A stretch of DNA of 64,000 nucleotides, from NCBI GenBank assembly GCA_011799875.1, contig CM022303.1, positions 545,741,368 through 545,805,367 on the forward strand, given 5' to 3'. Shown in pieces: positions 10,187 through 21,762 of this stretch. A program made the position numbers and the translations under genes. This DNA is from Thinopyrum elongatum. Its lineage: Eukaryota > Streptophyta > Magnoliopsida > Poales > Poaceae. The notes beneath the pieces are model-generated. The model searched no databases and had not been told where the DNA came from. It saw only the letters and a list, made by a program, of their open reading frames with translations. Position 1 is the first letter of the stretch. Each line of letters opens with the position of its first letter.

Positions 10187-11793
10187 TGATACGTCTCCAA
10201 CGTATCTATAATTTATGAAGTATTCATGCCATGTTTACAACAATTTTATATGGTTTTGGTATGATTTGGATGGAACTAACCCGGACTAACGCTGTTTTCA
10301 GCAGAACTACCGTGGTGTTTTTTTTGTGTAGAAATAAAAGTTCTCCAAATGCAACGAAACCTTTTGATGATTTTTTGGAACAAAAGAAGCACTAGAAGCT
10401 TCATGGGAGGGCCAGAAGAGCCACGAGGAGGGCACAATCCACCAGGGCGCGCCAGAGGGGCCTGGCTTGCCCCGGTTGGTTGTGCTCACCTCGAGGCCCA
10501 TCTTCGCGTGATTCCAATGCTGAAAAATCCTATAAATAGAGAAACCATAAAAAATAACCCTAGATCAGAAGTTCCGCCACCGCAAGCCTCTGTAGCCACG
10601 AAAAACCAATCTAGACCCCGTTCCGGCACCTTGTCGGAGGGGCAAATCATCACCGGTGGCCATCTTCATCATCCCGACGGCCACCATGATGAGGAGGGAG
10701 TAGTCCACCCTCGGGGCTGAGGGTTTGTACCAGTAGCTATGTGTTTAATCTCTCTCTCTCTCTCGTGTTCTTGAGATGGCACGATCTTGATGTATCGCGG
10801 GCTTTATTAGTATAGTTGGATCATATGGTGTTTTCCCCTCTCTATCTTGTTGTGATGAATTGGTTTTCCCTTTAAGATTTTGTTTTATCGGATTGAATAC
10901 TTTTATGGATTTGAGAGCACTTGATCTATGTCTTGGCACTCAACTCACGGATTCCCGAGGTGACATTGGGGTAATCTATGCATAGGGGTTGATGCACGTT
11001 TTCGTCCTTGTTTCTCCGATAGAAATCTTGGGGCACTCTTTGAGGTTCTTTGTGTTGGATTGAGTATTATGAATCTGGAATTGTTTGATGCATATCGCAT
11101 AATCAACTCACGGATACTCGCGGTGACATTGGAGTATCTAGGTGACATTAGAGTTGGTTGATGTGTATCATATGGTGTTATTTTAGTACGAACTCTTGGT
11201 TAGATCAATCGAAAATAATAGCTTGGTGATATTTTAGTATGAACTCTAGGATAGATTGATCGGAAAGAATAGCTTTGAGGTGGTTTCATACCCTACAAAC
11301 ATTTTCTTCTTATGTTCTTCGCTTGATAGGAACTTTGGAGTGATTCTTCATCGCACGTTGAGGGAAGGTTATATGATCCAATTATATTAGCGTTGTTGAG
11401 AGATTGCACTAGCGAAAGTACAGACCCTAGGCCTCATTTTCAAGAATTGCAATACCGTTTGTGCTCCATTTTATCAATTGCTACCTTGCTGTTTTTTATT
11501 GTTCCTATTACAAAAATCAATATCTACTATCATTACTACGCTTTTATTACCATCTCTTCGCCAAACTAGTGCACCTATACAAATTACCATTGTATTTGGT
11601 TTGTTGGGACACAAGAGACTCTTTGTTATTTGGTTGCAGGGTTGTTTGAGAGAGACCATCTTCATCCTACGCCTCCCACGGATTGATAAACCTTAGGTCA
11701 TCCACTTGAGGCAAAATTGCTACTGTCCTACAAAACTCTGCGCTTGGAGGCCCAACACGAGTCTACAAGAATAAAGTTGCGTAGTAGATATCA
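10187..11793 (+). repeat. 3' LTR, WHAM-type copy 1 (1607 bp)
   Basis: Starts TGATACGTCTCC and ends GTAGATATCA, followed by the TSD TATGT. It contains a short TC run (10749-10764). Its reverse complement matches the LTR at 61769-63126 over most of its length. Confidence 0.85.
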
Positions 11794-11798
11794 TATGT

Positions 11799-11952
11799 CA
11801 TCTTACTTAATGCATTACTCTGTTTGTATGAACTTAATACTTTGAGATGCATGCTAGATAGCGGTCTTGGGTGGAGTAATAGTAGTAGATGCAGTTGGGT
11901 TACCGGTCTACTTGTCACGAACGTAATGCCTATATAATGATTATGCCTTAGA
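11799..11952 (+). repeat. LTR-B, part 2
   Basis: Continues LTR-B after the WHAM-type element (CATCTTACTTAATGCATTAC, compare 34583 onward and 1930 onward). It ends in CCTTAGA, and the last three bases AGA are duplicated after the CACTA element at 61529-61531. Confidence 0.8.
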
Positions 11953-12470
11953 CACTACTGCAGGATGCTGCTAACGCGACATTACAATCAGAGACCCGTC
12001 GACGAAACTGTGTGCGATGCATTAATCGCAAACGGTGATGTAAAAAAACTGTCAAAAAAGATACAAAACGTTTGCGATGGCATAGCCAACAAACACGTTT
12101 CAAATTATAGTTGTGTGTGCGATGCGTGTCATACAGTTCACTCGAATGAACTATTTCGATGAGCTTAACAACAGAAATGGGCAGCCAGATGAAGGTGTGT
12201 GCGCTATACGGCATACAGTTCACCCCGATGAACTGTTTGTGATGAGCCAAGATAACAGAAACGGTCAGCCAGATCAAGGTGTGTGCGATATACGGCATAC
12301 GGGTCACTCGGATGAACTATTTTCGATTAGGCAACACAACAGAAACGGTCAGCCAGATCAAGGTGTGTGCGATAGAGGGCATACAGTTCATTCCGATGAT
12401 CTGTTTGCGTTAAGCCAAGAGAACAGAAATGGTTCAACTTAACAAGATGTGTGTGATACGCAGCAAACAG
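11953..12470 (+). repeat. Left terminus and subterminal repeats of the CACTA element
   Basis: After the TIR come four tandem units of ~84 bp starting with GTGTGTGC at about 12113, 12195, 12279 and 12363. Each has a CAGCCAGAT box (units 2-4), a CGGCATACAG-like box and a short palindrome. The best palindrome is ACAGTTCA-6nt-TGAACTGT at 12215-12236. Nearer the TIR, GCGATGCATTAATCGC (~12014-12029) is another palindrome. In CACTA elements such repeats are transposase binding sites; here that is inference. Confidence 0.75.
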
Positions 12471-13523
12471 GTCCGTAATCAGAAATGTGTGCGAAGACCG
12501 ATAATAACACAGACGATTGCTACTAATAAGCCGTGTGTGTTGTGGGCAAATGCTTGCTGGTATACAATTGTCAGCGATTGATGAAATCATCACCGACGGG
12601 TTCCCTAGTATGGTCTGTGTGCGATGTGATTGCATACAGAACAACAACATATGTACTTATAACTTATAAGGACTTGATTCCATAAACAAATTGAACATCC
12701 AATTACATAGGTGGCTAGTACACACATGACCTTTGCACACACCAAAGTATGTTCCAAAATGCATAGAAACTCAAATAATGTATAAAAAGGCAAAACAAAC
12801 CCTGAATAATTTCATATTTTTAAGACGACGCTCCTATAGTTGTATGTTGCCTCTTTAAAATAAATCAAGGCGGGAAGAGACAGCGTATGTCATTTTGCAC
12901 ACATAGGTGACAAGTTCCCTCTCGGTACGATGAGGCTTTTTGAGAGAAGCTCCGGTTTGTAAGAAGTTTATACCAAAACTTGTCCCAAATTGGACTATTT
13001 TTTTACCACAGCATGTTGGTGCCATGTCATAATACCATGCCAAGTTTCATGATTTCCAGGCGAGTTTTGGATTTGCAGTAATTTTAAAACAAGGTTTCTC
13101 AATGTTTACAGTCGAGTCGACACCGCCTTGGATAGGCTTTTTCCTCGTGGGTCCCAAATGTCAGAATCCAAATCTGTCAGTACCATGTAGCTTTTCTTAT
13201 TGAGAATTACATCCCATTTGGTGTGTTAGCTGAAAATAAGTTTGTGGGTGCTGGCGGGCGCTAAGAACTTGCGGGTTCTGTAATGAACAAAGATCTCAAG
13301 GATCCCGTAAGAATGATGTTCTTTCCCTATGTTGTGATTGCTTATAATATTTATGTCAAAATTAAAGAAATGGCAAGCCATTGGCCAAGTATGAAAGAAA
13401 ATATGGGTCAAAGCCGAGTTGAAAAGGGCAACAATATCTAACTCTAGCTTACAAATGGTCCAAAAGCACGAGGATTAATTGTTCATCAGGTTTAGATAAA
13501 ACCCAGATTAAACAGGGCAATAA
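12471..13523. other. CACTA interior between left array and F-box copy
   Basis: About 1 kb without a credible ORF. The part up to ~12640 still contains GTGTGCGA words. The rest is AT-rich and would be the 3' flank of the minus-strand F-box copy. Confidence 0.45.
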
Positions 13524-15203
13524 CATCTAACTATACCAAAGTTTTGGGCAGCCACAATCAAATGGATCGGTCTGATCAATAAAATCAAGATCCCGGGCCA
13601 GAAATTCTACTGGTACATGAGGACAAGTTGTTGTACATAGAAGCCGAGCATGTTCAGAAGCCCTTTTGTCCACCTGAAACTTCTTTTTATGTTGTTCAAT
13701 ACTTGCAGTAGTGAGAAATTTTTCGTTACAAAACTTAATCCTCATGGACAATAGTGCCCTCGCATTCAACATGAAGAATGTGACAAATCTAGTGTTTGAA
13801 GGGTTGGATGCATATCCTTCCAGCATTACTGTCGTCAAACGAATGTCATGAGATCTGAGAAAATCCCGGTGCTTCTTGAACCATCGATTGGTTATACCTT
13901 TTTCTCCTTGTGTTAGTGCCTAAATAGACATGGAGATTAAAAATAATTAATGTCTAAAAAAGAGTATGTTGAAAGAGCGATAGGTGAATGATTAATTATA
14001 GTGCATTATATATGGGCTTTTAATGTGCGTGAAATCATCACCTTTATATACAAATTCTCCAGACATGGAAAGCATTGCAGCAAGCCAATAATCGTATTTA
14101 GATCAAAACACCACATACTAATATATAAGGTCTTAACAGAATCCACCACCACTGATAGGATGGACAAGCTCTTTATTGAGCATAGAACATAATATTAGTA
14201 CCAAAAGTGTACTCCAAGATGATACTTAACGTATGCGCACAAATGAAAAATGCAATTACAAAAGTGTACGTGAATAATATATAGTACCTCAATAGGTGTG
14301 GAACCAAACATCATCTTAAACCATCTAAAAGCATCACAAATTGCACCCAAGGTCTCCAGTTTAGGTGCAGAGACCATAGTTATTTGCGAAGGTACTATAG
14401 AAGAATCAAGGAGAAACCTTTGAAGTGAAGGGGCATCTTTGATGATGAGATCATGTCCAAAAAAACAAATTCCCTTGCTTACAAGGTGAGGCGACTTTAT
14501 CTTGAGACAACGGATACGAATTTATATTCCAAAAAACAAGCAGCACGCGCTCCAGGGCAGGGCAACTGGAGTGGATGATGCTGTGCAGTGCGGCCTCTGA
14601 CAGATCAACCACCACAAGTGCAAGTTTTTTTAGCAGTGGGAGTTGAAGCATTTGTACCAGATTATCTGCTAGATGACACCGAGCGAAGGTGGCGGTGTGG
14701 AGAGAGGAGGAAAACCATGAGATGGACATCGGTGGTGAGGGCACAGATACATCTATTTGTTGTATGTTACATACATAGTCATGGTAGAACTCAAGCTGCT
14801 CGAGTTTTTTGAATTGACGAGTTGTCAGCCAGGCACCCACCGTGCGGGGTTTGTCCAGCAGGTAGCATGCCGGGATGCGAATGCATTGAACGGAGCCCTG
14901 GTGGGAGGAGATGATTGCTCCGGGGAGTTCAGAATCATCATTGACAGATAGATGACGACAGTCGAGATTCAGAGGCGCGACGCGCCACCGAGTGCGGCAC
15001 CGAGATGCGAGGACTTGTGTACGGCAGCCATCCTTGGTGGGGAGAAGAGTGATGATCTCCCCAAGGATGGCGTCTGGGAGATCGCTGATGCGGTCCGTCG
15101 GAGATTCTACGGGTTCATCTGATCCATGGGGGCCGTGGCCGCTTCTGGCAGCGCTGCGGGGTGCAAGATCTACAACCGGCGGTGCCGCTGGCCGGAGCCT
15201 CAT
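13524..15203 (-). pseudogene. F-box/LRR/FBD gene copy, two exons, one frameshift
   Basis: Reads on the minus strand. Exon 1 (15203-14288) begins MRLRPAAPPVVDLAP. The F-box is at residues ~37-77 (DRISDLPDAILGEIITLLPT), followed by leucine-rich stretches. The intron 14287-13920 has GT and AG ends in phase 0. Exon 2 (13919-13524) is a typical FBD tail: WFKKHRDFLRSHDIRL then NTRFVTFFMLNAR. Total ~436 codons, normal for this family. The one visible lesion is a run of seven A at 14459-14465, one more than the frame needs. Plant F-box proteins recruit substrates to SCF ubiquitin ligases. It lies inside the CACTA element, so it is probably captured. An upstream exon near 15740 is possible but unproven. 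Confidence 0.75.
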
Positions 15204-15988
15204 CTGTGTACATACCAATCTGAAAAAATGGCAGAAACATACATGTAGGACATTCAAAATCAATTCTCAAGATCTGGAAGAAAAAAAAGGCACAAACATA
15301 TATGCAGGACATTCAAAATCAATTCTCAAGATCTCGCCATGAATTATTAGCGCGCACGCTAACCCCAGTCGGATTATTAGCAAAAATTATTTGTACAGAA
15401 CAAACAATTAATCACTAACCCTATACGGATACCATTCAAACAATCAATACACTACATGCATCTAATGGATCTTAATTACTCTGATTTCATGGACTGAGAG
15501 AGCATAACCATAGGATTTGTATTCCAAAAAAATTAGAGGGGGTGGGGGGGAGTAACCAGAGAAAACATATGATATGTTTGCCGCATGAATGGGTATAGAT
15601 GACTAACCGGTTTTCCGTCGGAGTCGCTGTCATTGCCGGAGTTGCTGTGGACCTTCGACTCCGGCTAGGGGTGTACGACGGCGCTGACGAAGTCAAGGTC
15701 ATGCTGTTGCCCGCGTGAGACCTCGGCGGCGGCGATGGCAACCTCTGTGCCCAGCTTCACGCGTTGCGCGGGTGCTTCACCAGCCCCGGCGTTGCCACTC
15801 CCTCCGATGGTGCGCTTCGGGGGCATCCTCATACACTCCAGACGGCGGTGACCACTGTGGACCAGGGGTGCGGCCGCCTATTATGGCTGGAAGCTTGGGC
15901 ACGCCATTAATATGGAGCAGTGGGACCGAGGCGGGTGGTGGTCAAAGGCTGTCTCGCCTCCCAATGAGCCTGCGCGGTGGACTCAGGA
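15204..15988. other. Region upstream of the F-box copy
   Basis: Presumed 5' flank or leader of the minus-strand F-box copy. It contains a 28-bp direct repeat (15248-15275 and 15307-15334, period 59), a G-rich run near 15535-15551 and a GC-rich minus-strand stretch (15741-15610) that could be a first exon. No firm gene call. It ends where the truncated LTR begins. Confidence 0.4.
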
Positions 15989-17306
15989 AGAGGACAAAAG
16001 ACCCACGAGGGGGCCACAAGCCCTAGGGGCGCTCCCCAGGGGGCCCCCTTGGCTTGTGGGCCCCTCACAGCTCTCCTAGCCCTAATCTTGGCTCCATAAA
16101 TACCCAAATATTCCCCTTACGTCAGAGGGCACACCAAAAATACTTTTCCGCCGCCGCAAGCTTCTGTTCTCGTGAGATCCCATCTTGGGGCCTTTTCTGG
16201 CACTCTGCCGGAGGGGGATTTGATCACGGAGGGCCTCCACACCAACCTTGCTGCCCTTCCGATGATGTGTGAGTAGTTTGCCCCAGACCTACGGGTCCAT
16301 AGCTAGATGGCTTCTTCTCTCTCTTTGATCTTCAATACAATGTTCTCCTCGATGTTCTTGGAGATCCATTCGATGTAATCTTCTTTTGAGGTGCGTTTGT
16401 TGAGATCAGATGAATTGTGGATTTATGATCAGATTTTTTATGAATATTATTTGAGTCTTCTCTGAACTCTTTTATGCATGATTAAGATAGCTTTGTATTT
16501 CTCTCCGATCTATCGATTTGGTTTGGCCAACTAGATTGGTTTTTCTTGCAATGGGAGAGGTGCTTTGTGATGGGTTCAATCTTGTGGTGTCCTCACCCAG
16601 TGACAGTAGTGGCAGCGAGGCACGTATTTGTATTGTTGCCATTAAGGATAAAAAGATGGGGTTTTTACCATATTGATTGAATCTATCCCTCTACATCATG
16701 TCATTTTGCTTAAGGTGTTACTCCGTTCTTTTTAACTTAATTCACTTGATGCATGCTGGATAGTGGTCGATTTGTGGAGTAATAGTAGTAGATGCAAACA
16801 GGAGTTGGTCTACTTTTCACGGACATGATGCCTATATTCATGATCATTGCCTTAGATATCGTCATAACTTTGCGCTTTTCTATGAAGTGCTCAACAGTAA
16901 TTTGTTCACCCACCGTATGTGTTCCTTTCAAGAGAGAAGCTTCTAGTGAAAACTATGGCCCCCGGGTCTATTTCTCATTATATATTTTCAGATCTATAAA
17001 ATCAAAAACCCAAAAATACCTTGCTGCAATTTATTTATATTTACTTTATTTTGCCTTTTACTTATCTTTTATATCTATCTCTATTAGATCTCACTCTTGC
17101 TAGTGACCATGAAGGGATTGACAACCCCTTTTTTGCGTTGAGTGCAAGTGTTTGTTAGTTTGTGTTGGTGCATCTATTGGGGACTTGCTTGTACCTCCTA
17201 CTGGATTGATACCTTGGTTCTTAACTGAGGGAAATACTTATCTCTACTTTGCTTCATCACCCTTTCCTCTTCAAGAGAAAAATCAACGCAAGCTCAAGTA
17301 GTAGCA
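15989..17306 (+). repeat. 5' LTR of Sabrina-type copy 2, 5'-truncated
   Basis: Aligns with the 3' LTR from its position ~262 onward and ends GTAGCA at 17306. A deletion has removed the TG end and any target duplication. Confidence 0.85.
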
Positions 17307-17317
17307 GGAAGAATTTC

Positions 17318-17335
17318 TGGCGCCGTTGCCGGGGA
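17318..17335 (+). other. Primer binding site, tRNA-Asp
   Basis: TGGCGCCGTTGCCGGGGA, 11 nt after the LTR end, identical to the sites at 293 and 39023. Confidence 0.9.
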
Positions 17336-17564
17336 GGTTCTACATCAAGCCTACTAAGTACCTATCATAAACTCTCATCTCTTGCACTTACATTATCTGC
17401 CATTTGCCTCTCATTTTCCTCTCCCCTACTTCTAGAACATTTTCAGAAAAACACAAGAATATTTGCCTTTTTTCCGTATGCTTTTTTGCTCGTTTGCTAT
17501 CTTTGCTTGTGTTGCCATGTGCCTTCTATTTGCTTGCATCTTTGCTTGCTAAAAATCTATTGAT

Positions 17565-18925
17565 ATGGATCCACTTAAAGTTTTCTACTTGGATCATCTT
17601 CGATCCATATGTGCTCGTGCTGAAACCCCAACTAGTTTAGTTGAGGGAAAATCATTAGATGAGCATGCTCATTTTGTGCGTCACCGTTTATCTCAAAAAA
17701 GGGGACTCTTATGGAATCGAATAAATTGTTTGCTATGCTATGTTTGGAATCTATGTGAAATTTATGATTTTACTTGTTGCTCGGAGAACCCTAAAAAACA
17801 CCTTCCCTACCTATGTGAGTTTAATGATAATAAAATCCTATCTTCTTATGCCAAAGGTGTTTATAGTTACTATGATATCAAACAAATTGAAGAATTTGTT
17901 GCTTTTAAGGGTGCTTATGAAGTTGCTTCTTTAATTGAAAAGTATGATATTACTCTCTACAAATCTGAAAATTTTGACATACTTAAATATTGCTATGAAA
18001 ACTATGCTCATAATGCCTATGTTAAACAATTTATTGAGAGAATGACTGTTGCTTTGGAAGAAAATAATGATATGCATGAATCTATAGATAATTATGATTC
18101 CATTGATATGGTTGAAATATCCCCCCTTGATGAAAATAATGCTTGCTATTCTATAATTCCATGATGCCAATATTAATTATACTTATGGAGATGAACTTTC
18201 TATAATTCCTTATGTTAAACAAGAAATTATTGCTATTGCACCCCCACTTGATAGCTCCTTGAATGAAAAGCATGATTGCAATGATGTTATTATAAATTCT
18301 ATTAATGTCAATTGTGCTAATAATATGCAAAACCCCAAGCTTGGGGATGCTAGTTTTGCTATGTCCACTACTTATTGCAATGATCATGATTGGGGTGATG
18401 ATTCTTCTTATGATCTTGAAAATTTATTTAAGCCTCATGATGAATATGTTTGCGATAATATTGAAAGTGGGTTTGGAGTGTCAACTCTAGGTAATAATGA
18501 TCCCACTACTTTGGATAATGCTCAATCTTAGGAGTTTTTTTAATAAAAGTGGGCTTGGAGAGGTCATGACTTTATTTGATGATAATCCCACTATTTTGGA
18601 AGAGTATCAACTTTGCATGCATGTGGATCATGTAGAGAATATGTTATGTGATAGCTATATTGTTGAATTTGAATATTATTCCACATGTAATTATTATTAG
18701 AGAGGAAAATATGGTTGTAGAAATTTTCATGTCACTAAATTACCTCTCGTTATGTTGAGATTGCTATTGTTTCTTTCTTCTTCCTTGCATATGCTAGTTT
18801 TTGCTTGTCTTGATAATTTGTTTGCTTATAAAATGCCTATGCATAGGAAGTATGTTAGACTTAAACTTGTTTTTCACATGCTACATGATGCTCTCTTCGT
18901 GTTTCAATTGCTATCTTTCATGTGA
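17565..18925 (+). pseudogene. Element-specific ORF of Sabrina-type copy 2, broken
   Basis: ATG 17565 opens 199 codons (MDPLKVFYLDHLRSICARAE). The reading continues in a second frame from ~18168 to 18531 and in a third to the stop at 18923-18925, with an additional in-frame TAG at 18698-18700. The rebuilt length would be ~450 residues. The middle is acidic, rich in Asn, Asp and Tyr. The last ~95 residues match the ORF at 6721-7029 (PMHRKYVRLK, HDALFVFQLLSFM). I recognise no Gag, protease, RT, integrase or envelope motif. Its wide conservation within this element type suggests past selection (inference). Confidence 0.5.
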
Positions 18926-18944
18926 GCATCATTAAAATTATCAA

Positions 18945-18994
18945 TGCTTAGCTAAAAGGCTGTAAAGAAAAGCGCTTGTTGGGAGACAACACAA
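18945..18994 (+). other. Conserved post-stop hairpin pair (copy C)
   Basis: TGCTTAGCTAAAAGGC gives stem GCTT/AGGC (one wobble), and TTGGGAGACAACACAA gives a weakened TTGGG stem. It starts 19 nt after the stop at 18923-18925. Confidence 0.55.
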
Positions 18995-19572
18995 TATTTT
19001 TATTTTATTTTTTTCAATAAATACACAATATTACTTCTGTAATAATTGTTTTTTAGTGTTTTAATTAGTTTTTGAGCCAAGCAAGACCTTTGGGATGCTT
19101 TGGTATATCGTTGATTTGATTTTGCTGAAAAACAGAAACTTCTGCGTCCAGTAACAGAATTGTTAAAATTCACTGGAGTGTGAAAAAACTCTGAATTTTT
19201 TACACAAGATTAATATATGAATTTAATCCATTTTCCTATTTTTCAGATTTTTGGAGTTACAGAAGTATGACTAATATTTGGGTCTTTACAGACTGTTCTG
19301 TTTTAGACAGATTCTGTTTTCGATGTGTTGTTTGCTTATTTTGATGAATCTATGGGTAGTACCAGGGGGTATGAACCATGGAGAAGTTACAATACAATAG
19401 ATATAACACCAATATAAAATTGGAATGAGTTCACAACAGTACCTAAAAGTGGAGATTTGTTTTATGATACTAACGAATCTCACGAGTTTTTTTTGTTGAG
19501 TTTTGTGTTGTGAAGTTTTCAAGTTTTGGTTAAAGATTTGATGGACTATGGAATAAGGAGTGGAAAGAGCCT

Positions 19573-19658
19573 AAGCTTGGGGATGCCCAAGGCACACCAA
19601 GGTAATATTCAAGTACAACCAAGCATCTGAGCTTGGGGATGCCCCGGATGGCATCCCC
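19573..19658 (+). repeat. Internal PPT-like motifs with hairpin
   Basis: AAGCTTGGGGATGC at 19573-19586. A variant at 19630 runs into a perfect 9-bp inverted repeat, GGGGATGCC/GGCATCCCC (19635-19643 and 19650-19658). A further AAGCTTGGGGATGC lies inside the coding remnant at 18337-18350. Confidence 0.7.
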
Positions 19659-20877
19659 TCTTTTGTCTTCAATTCATCGGTAAATTTACTTGAGGCTATA
19701 TTTTTATTCACCACATGATATGTGTTTTTCTTGGAGCATCTTGTATTATATGAGTCTTTGCTTTTTTATTTGCCACAATCATCCTTGCTGTACACAACTT
19801 TTGATAGGGACACACATTAATCATGAATTTTTTAGAATACTCTATGTGCTTCACTTATATCTTTTGAGCCAGGTAGTTGCTCTAGTACTTCACTTATATC
19901 TTTTTAGAGCACGACAATGGTTTAATTTTGAAGAAATTGATGAACTCTCATGCTTCACTTATATTATTTTGAGATTCTTAAAAATAGTATGGCAATTTGC
20001 TTAGGTTATGAATTTGGTCCTAATATGATGGGTATCCAAGAGGGACATAATAAAAACTTTCATAAAGAGCAATGAATACATGAGAAGTTTGATTCCTTGC
20101 ATTTGTTTTGAGATATAAAGATGGTGATATTAGAGTCATGCTAGAGAGTAATTGTGGATTAGTAGAAATACTTGTGTTAAGGTTTGTGATTCCCGAAGCA
20201 TGCACGTATCGTCTATCGTTATGCGATGAAGTTAGAGCATGATTTATTTTTGATTGTCTTCCTTATGAGTGGCGGTCGAGGACGAGCGATGGTCTTTTCC
20301 TACCAATATATCCCCCTAGGAGCATGCGTATTAGTACTTTGCTTTGATGTCTAATAAATTTTTGCAATAAGTATGTGAGTTCTTTATGACTAATGTTGAG
20401 TCCATGGATTATACGCACTCTCACCCTTCCACCTTTGCTAGCCTCTCTAGTACCGTGCAATTTTCGCCGGAGCATTAAACCCACCATATACATTCCATGA
20501 AACAGCCACCATACCTACCTATTATGGCATTTCCATAGCCATTCCGAGATATATTGCCATGCAACTTCCACCGTTCCGTTTATTATGACACATACCATCA
20601 TTGTCATATTGCTTTGCATGATCATGTAGTTGGCATAGTATTTGTGGCTTGGCCACCGTTCATATTTTTTATACATGTCACGCTAGATCATTGCACATCC
20701 TGGTACACTGCCGGAGGCATTCATATAGAGTCATATCTTCTAGTACCGAGTTGTAATTCTTGAGTTGTAAGTAAATAAAAGTGTGATGATCATCATTATT
20801 AGAGCATTATCCCATGTGAGGAATGAATGATGGAGACTATGATTCCCCCACAAGTCGGGATGAGACACCAGACTTAA

Positions 20878-20980
20878 ATAAAAAAAGAGGCCAAAGAGCC
20901 CAAAAGAAAAAAAAGAAAAAAGAAAAAAGGGGAAAAGAAAAAAATAAAAAATAAAAAAATGAGAGAAAAAGAGAGACGGG
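20878..20980 (+). repeat. Purine-rich low-complexity tract
   Basis: About 100 bp almost entirely A and G on the plus strand, with runs of AAAAAAG and GAGAGA. Confidence 0.8.
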
Positions 20981-21747
20981 ACAATGTTGCTATCCTTTTA
21001 CCACACTTGTGCTTCAAAGTAGCACCATGTTCTTCATGATAGAGAGTCTCCTATTTTATCACTTTCATATACTAGTGGGAATTTTTCATTATAGAACTTG
21101 GCTTGTATATTCCAATGATGGGCTTCCTCAAATTGCCCTAGGTCTTCGTGAGCAAGCAAGTTGGATGCACACCCACTTAGTTTTCTTTTGAGCTTTCATA
21201 GACTTATAGCTCAGGTGCATCCATTGCATGGCAATCCCTACTCACTTGCATCGATATCAATTAATGGGCATCTCCATAGCCCATTAATTTACCTAGTTGA
21301 TGTGAGACTTTCTCCTTGTTGTCTTCTCCTCACAACCTCCACCATACTCTATTCCACCTATAGTGCTATATCCATGGCTCACGCTCATGTATTGCATGAA
21401 AGTTGAAAAAGCTTGAGAACATTAAAAGTATGAAACAATTTCTTGGCTTGTCATCGGGGTTGTGCATGATAAATACTTTGTGTGATGAAGATAGAGCATG
21501 ACAAGATTATATGATTTTGTAGGGATAAATTTCTTTAGCCATGATATTTTGAGAAGACATGATTGCTTTATTAGTATGCTTGAAGTATTATTGTTTTTAT
21601 GTCAATATTAAACTTTTGTTTTGAATCTTATGGATCTGAACATTCATGCCAGAATAAGAAAAAATTGTATTGATAAATATGTTAGGTATCATTCAACATA
21701 AAAAATTCTGTTTTTATCATTTACCTACTCGAGGACGAGCATGAATT

Positions 21748-21761
21748 AAGCTTGGGGATGC
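21748..21761 (+). other. Polypurine tract, Sabrina-type copy 2
   Basis: AAGCTTGGGGATGC, one base before the 3' LTR at 21763. Confidence 0.7.
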
Positions 21762-21762
21762 T

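Larger units (their letters stand above)
6653..11793 (+). mobile_element. WHAM-type LTR retrotransposon, copy 1, non-autonomous
   Basis: It is bounded by TGATACGTCTCC and ..GATATCA and flanked by a perfect 5-bp duplication, TATGT. The 3' LTR is full (10187-11793) but the 5' LTR is only 32 bp (6653-6684), so a deletion after insertion removed most of it together with the PBS. Inside are one ORF (6721-7029), the post-stop hairpin pair, PPT-like hairpins and ~3 kb of non-coding DNA. No gag, protease, RT or integrase is visible. It needed enzymes from another element to move. Confidence 0.85.
18995..21747 (+). other. Non-coding internal region, Sabrina-type copy 2
   Basis: No credible ORF. It has the conserved block at ~19076-19148, PPT-like words at 19573 and 19630, a long purine-rich tract, and CTACTCGAGGACGAG just before the PPT. 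Parts match the WHAM-type interior at 7099-10172. Confidence 0.6.

Noticed and set aside
12113..12442. ORF across the CACTA left array, and a CRISPR-like look of the repeats
   Set aside because: The ORF is a product of the 84-bp period. Units are contiguous tandem repeats without unique spacers, and lie next to a TIR.
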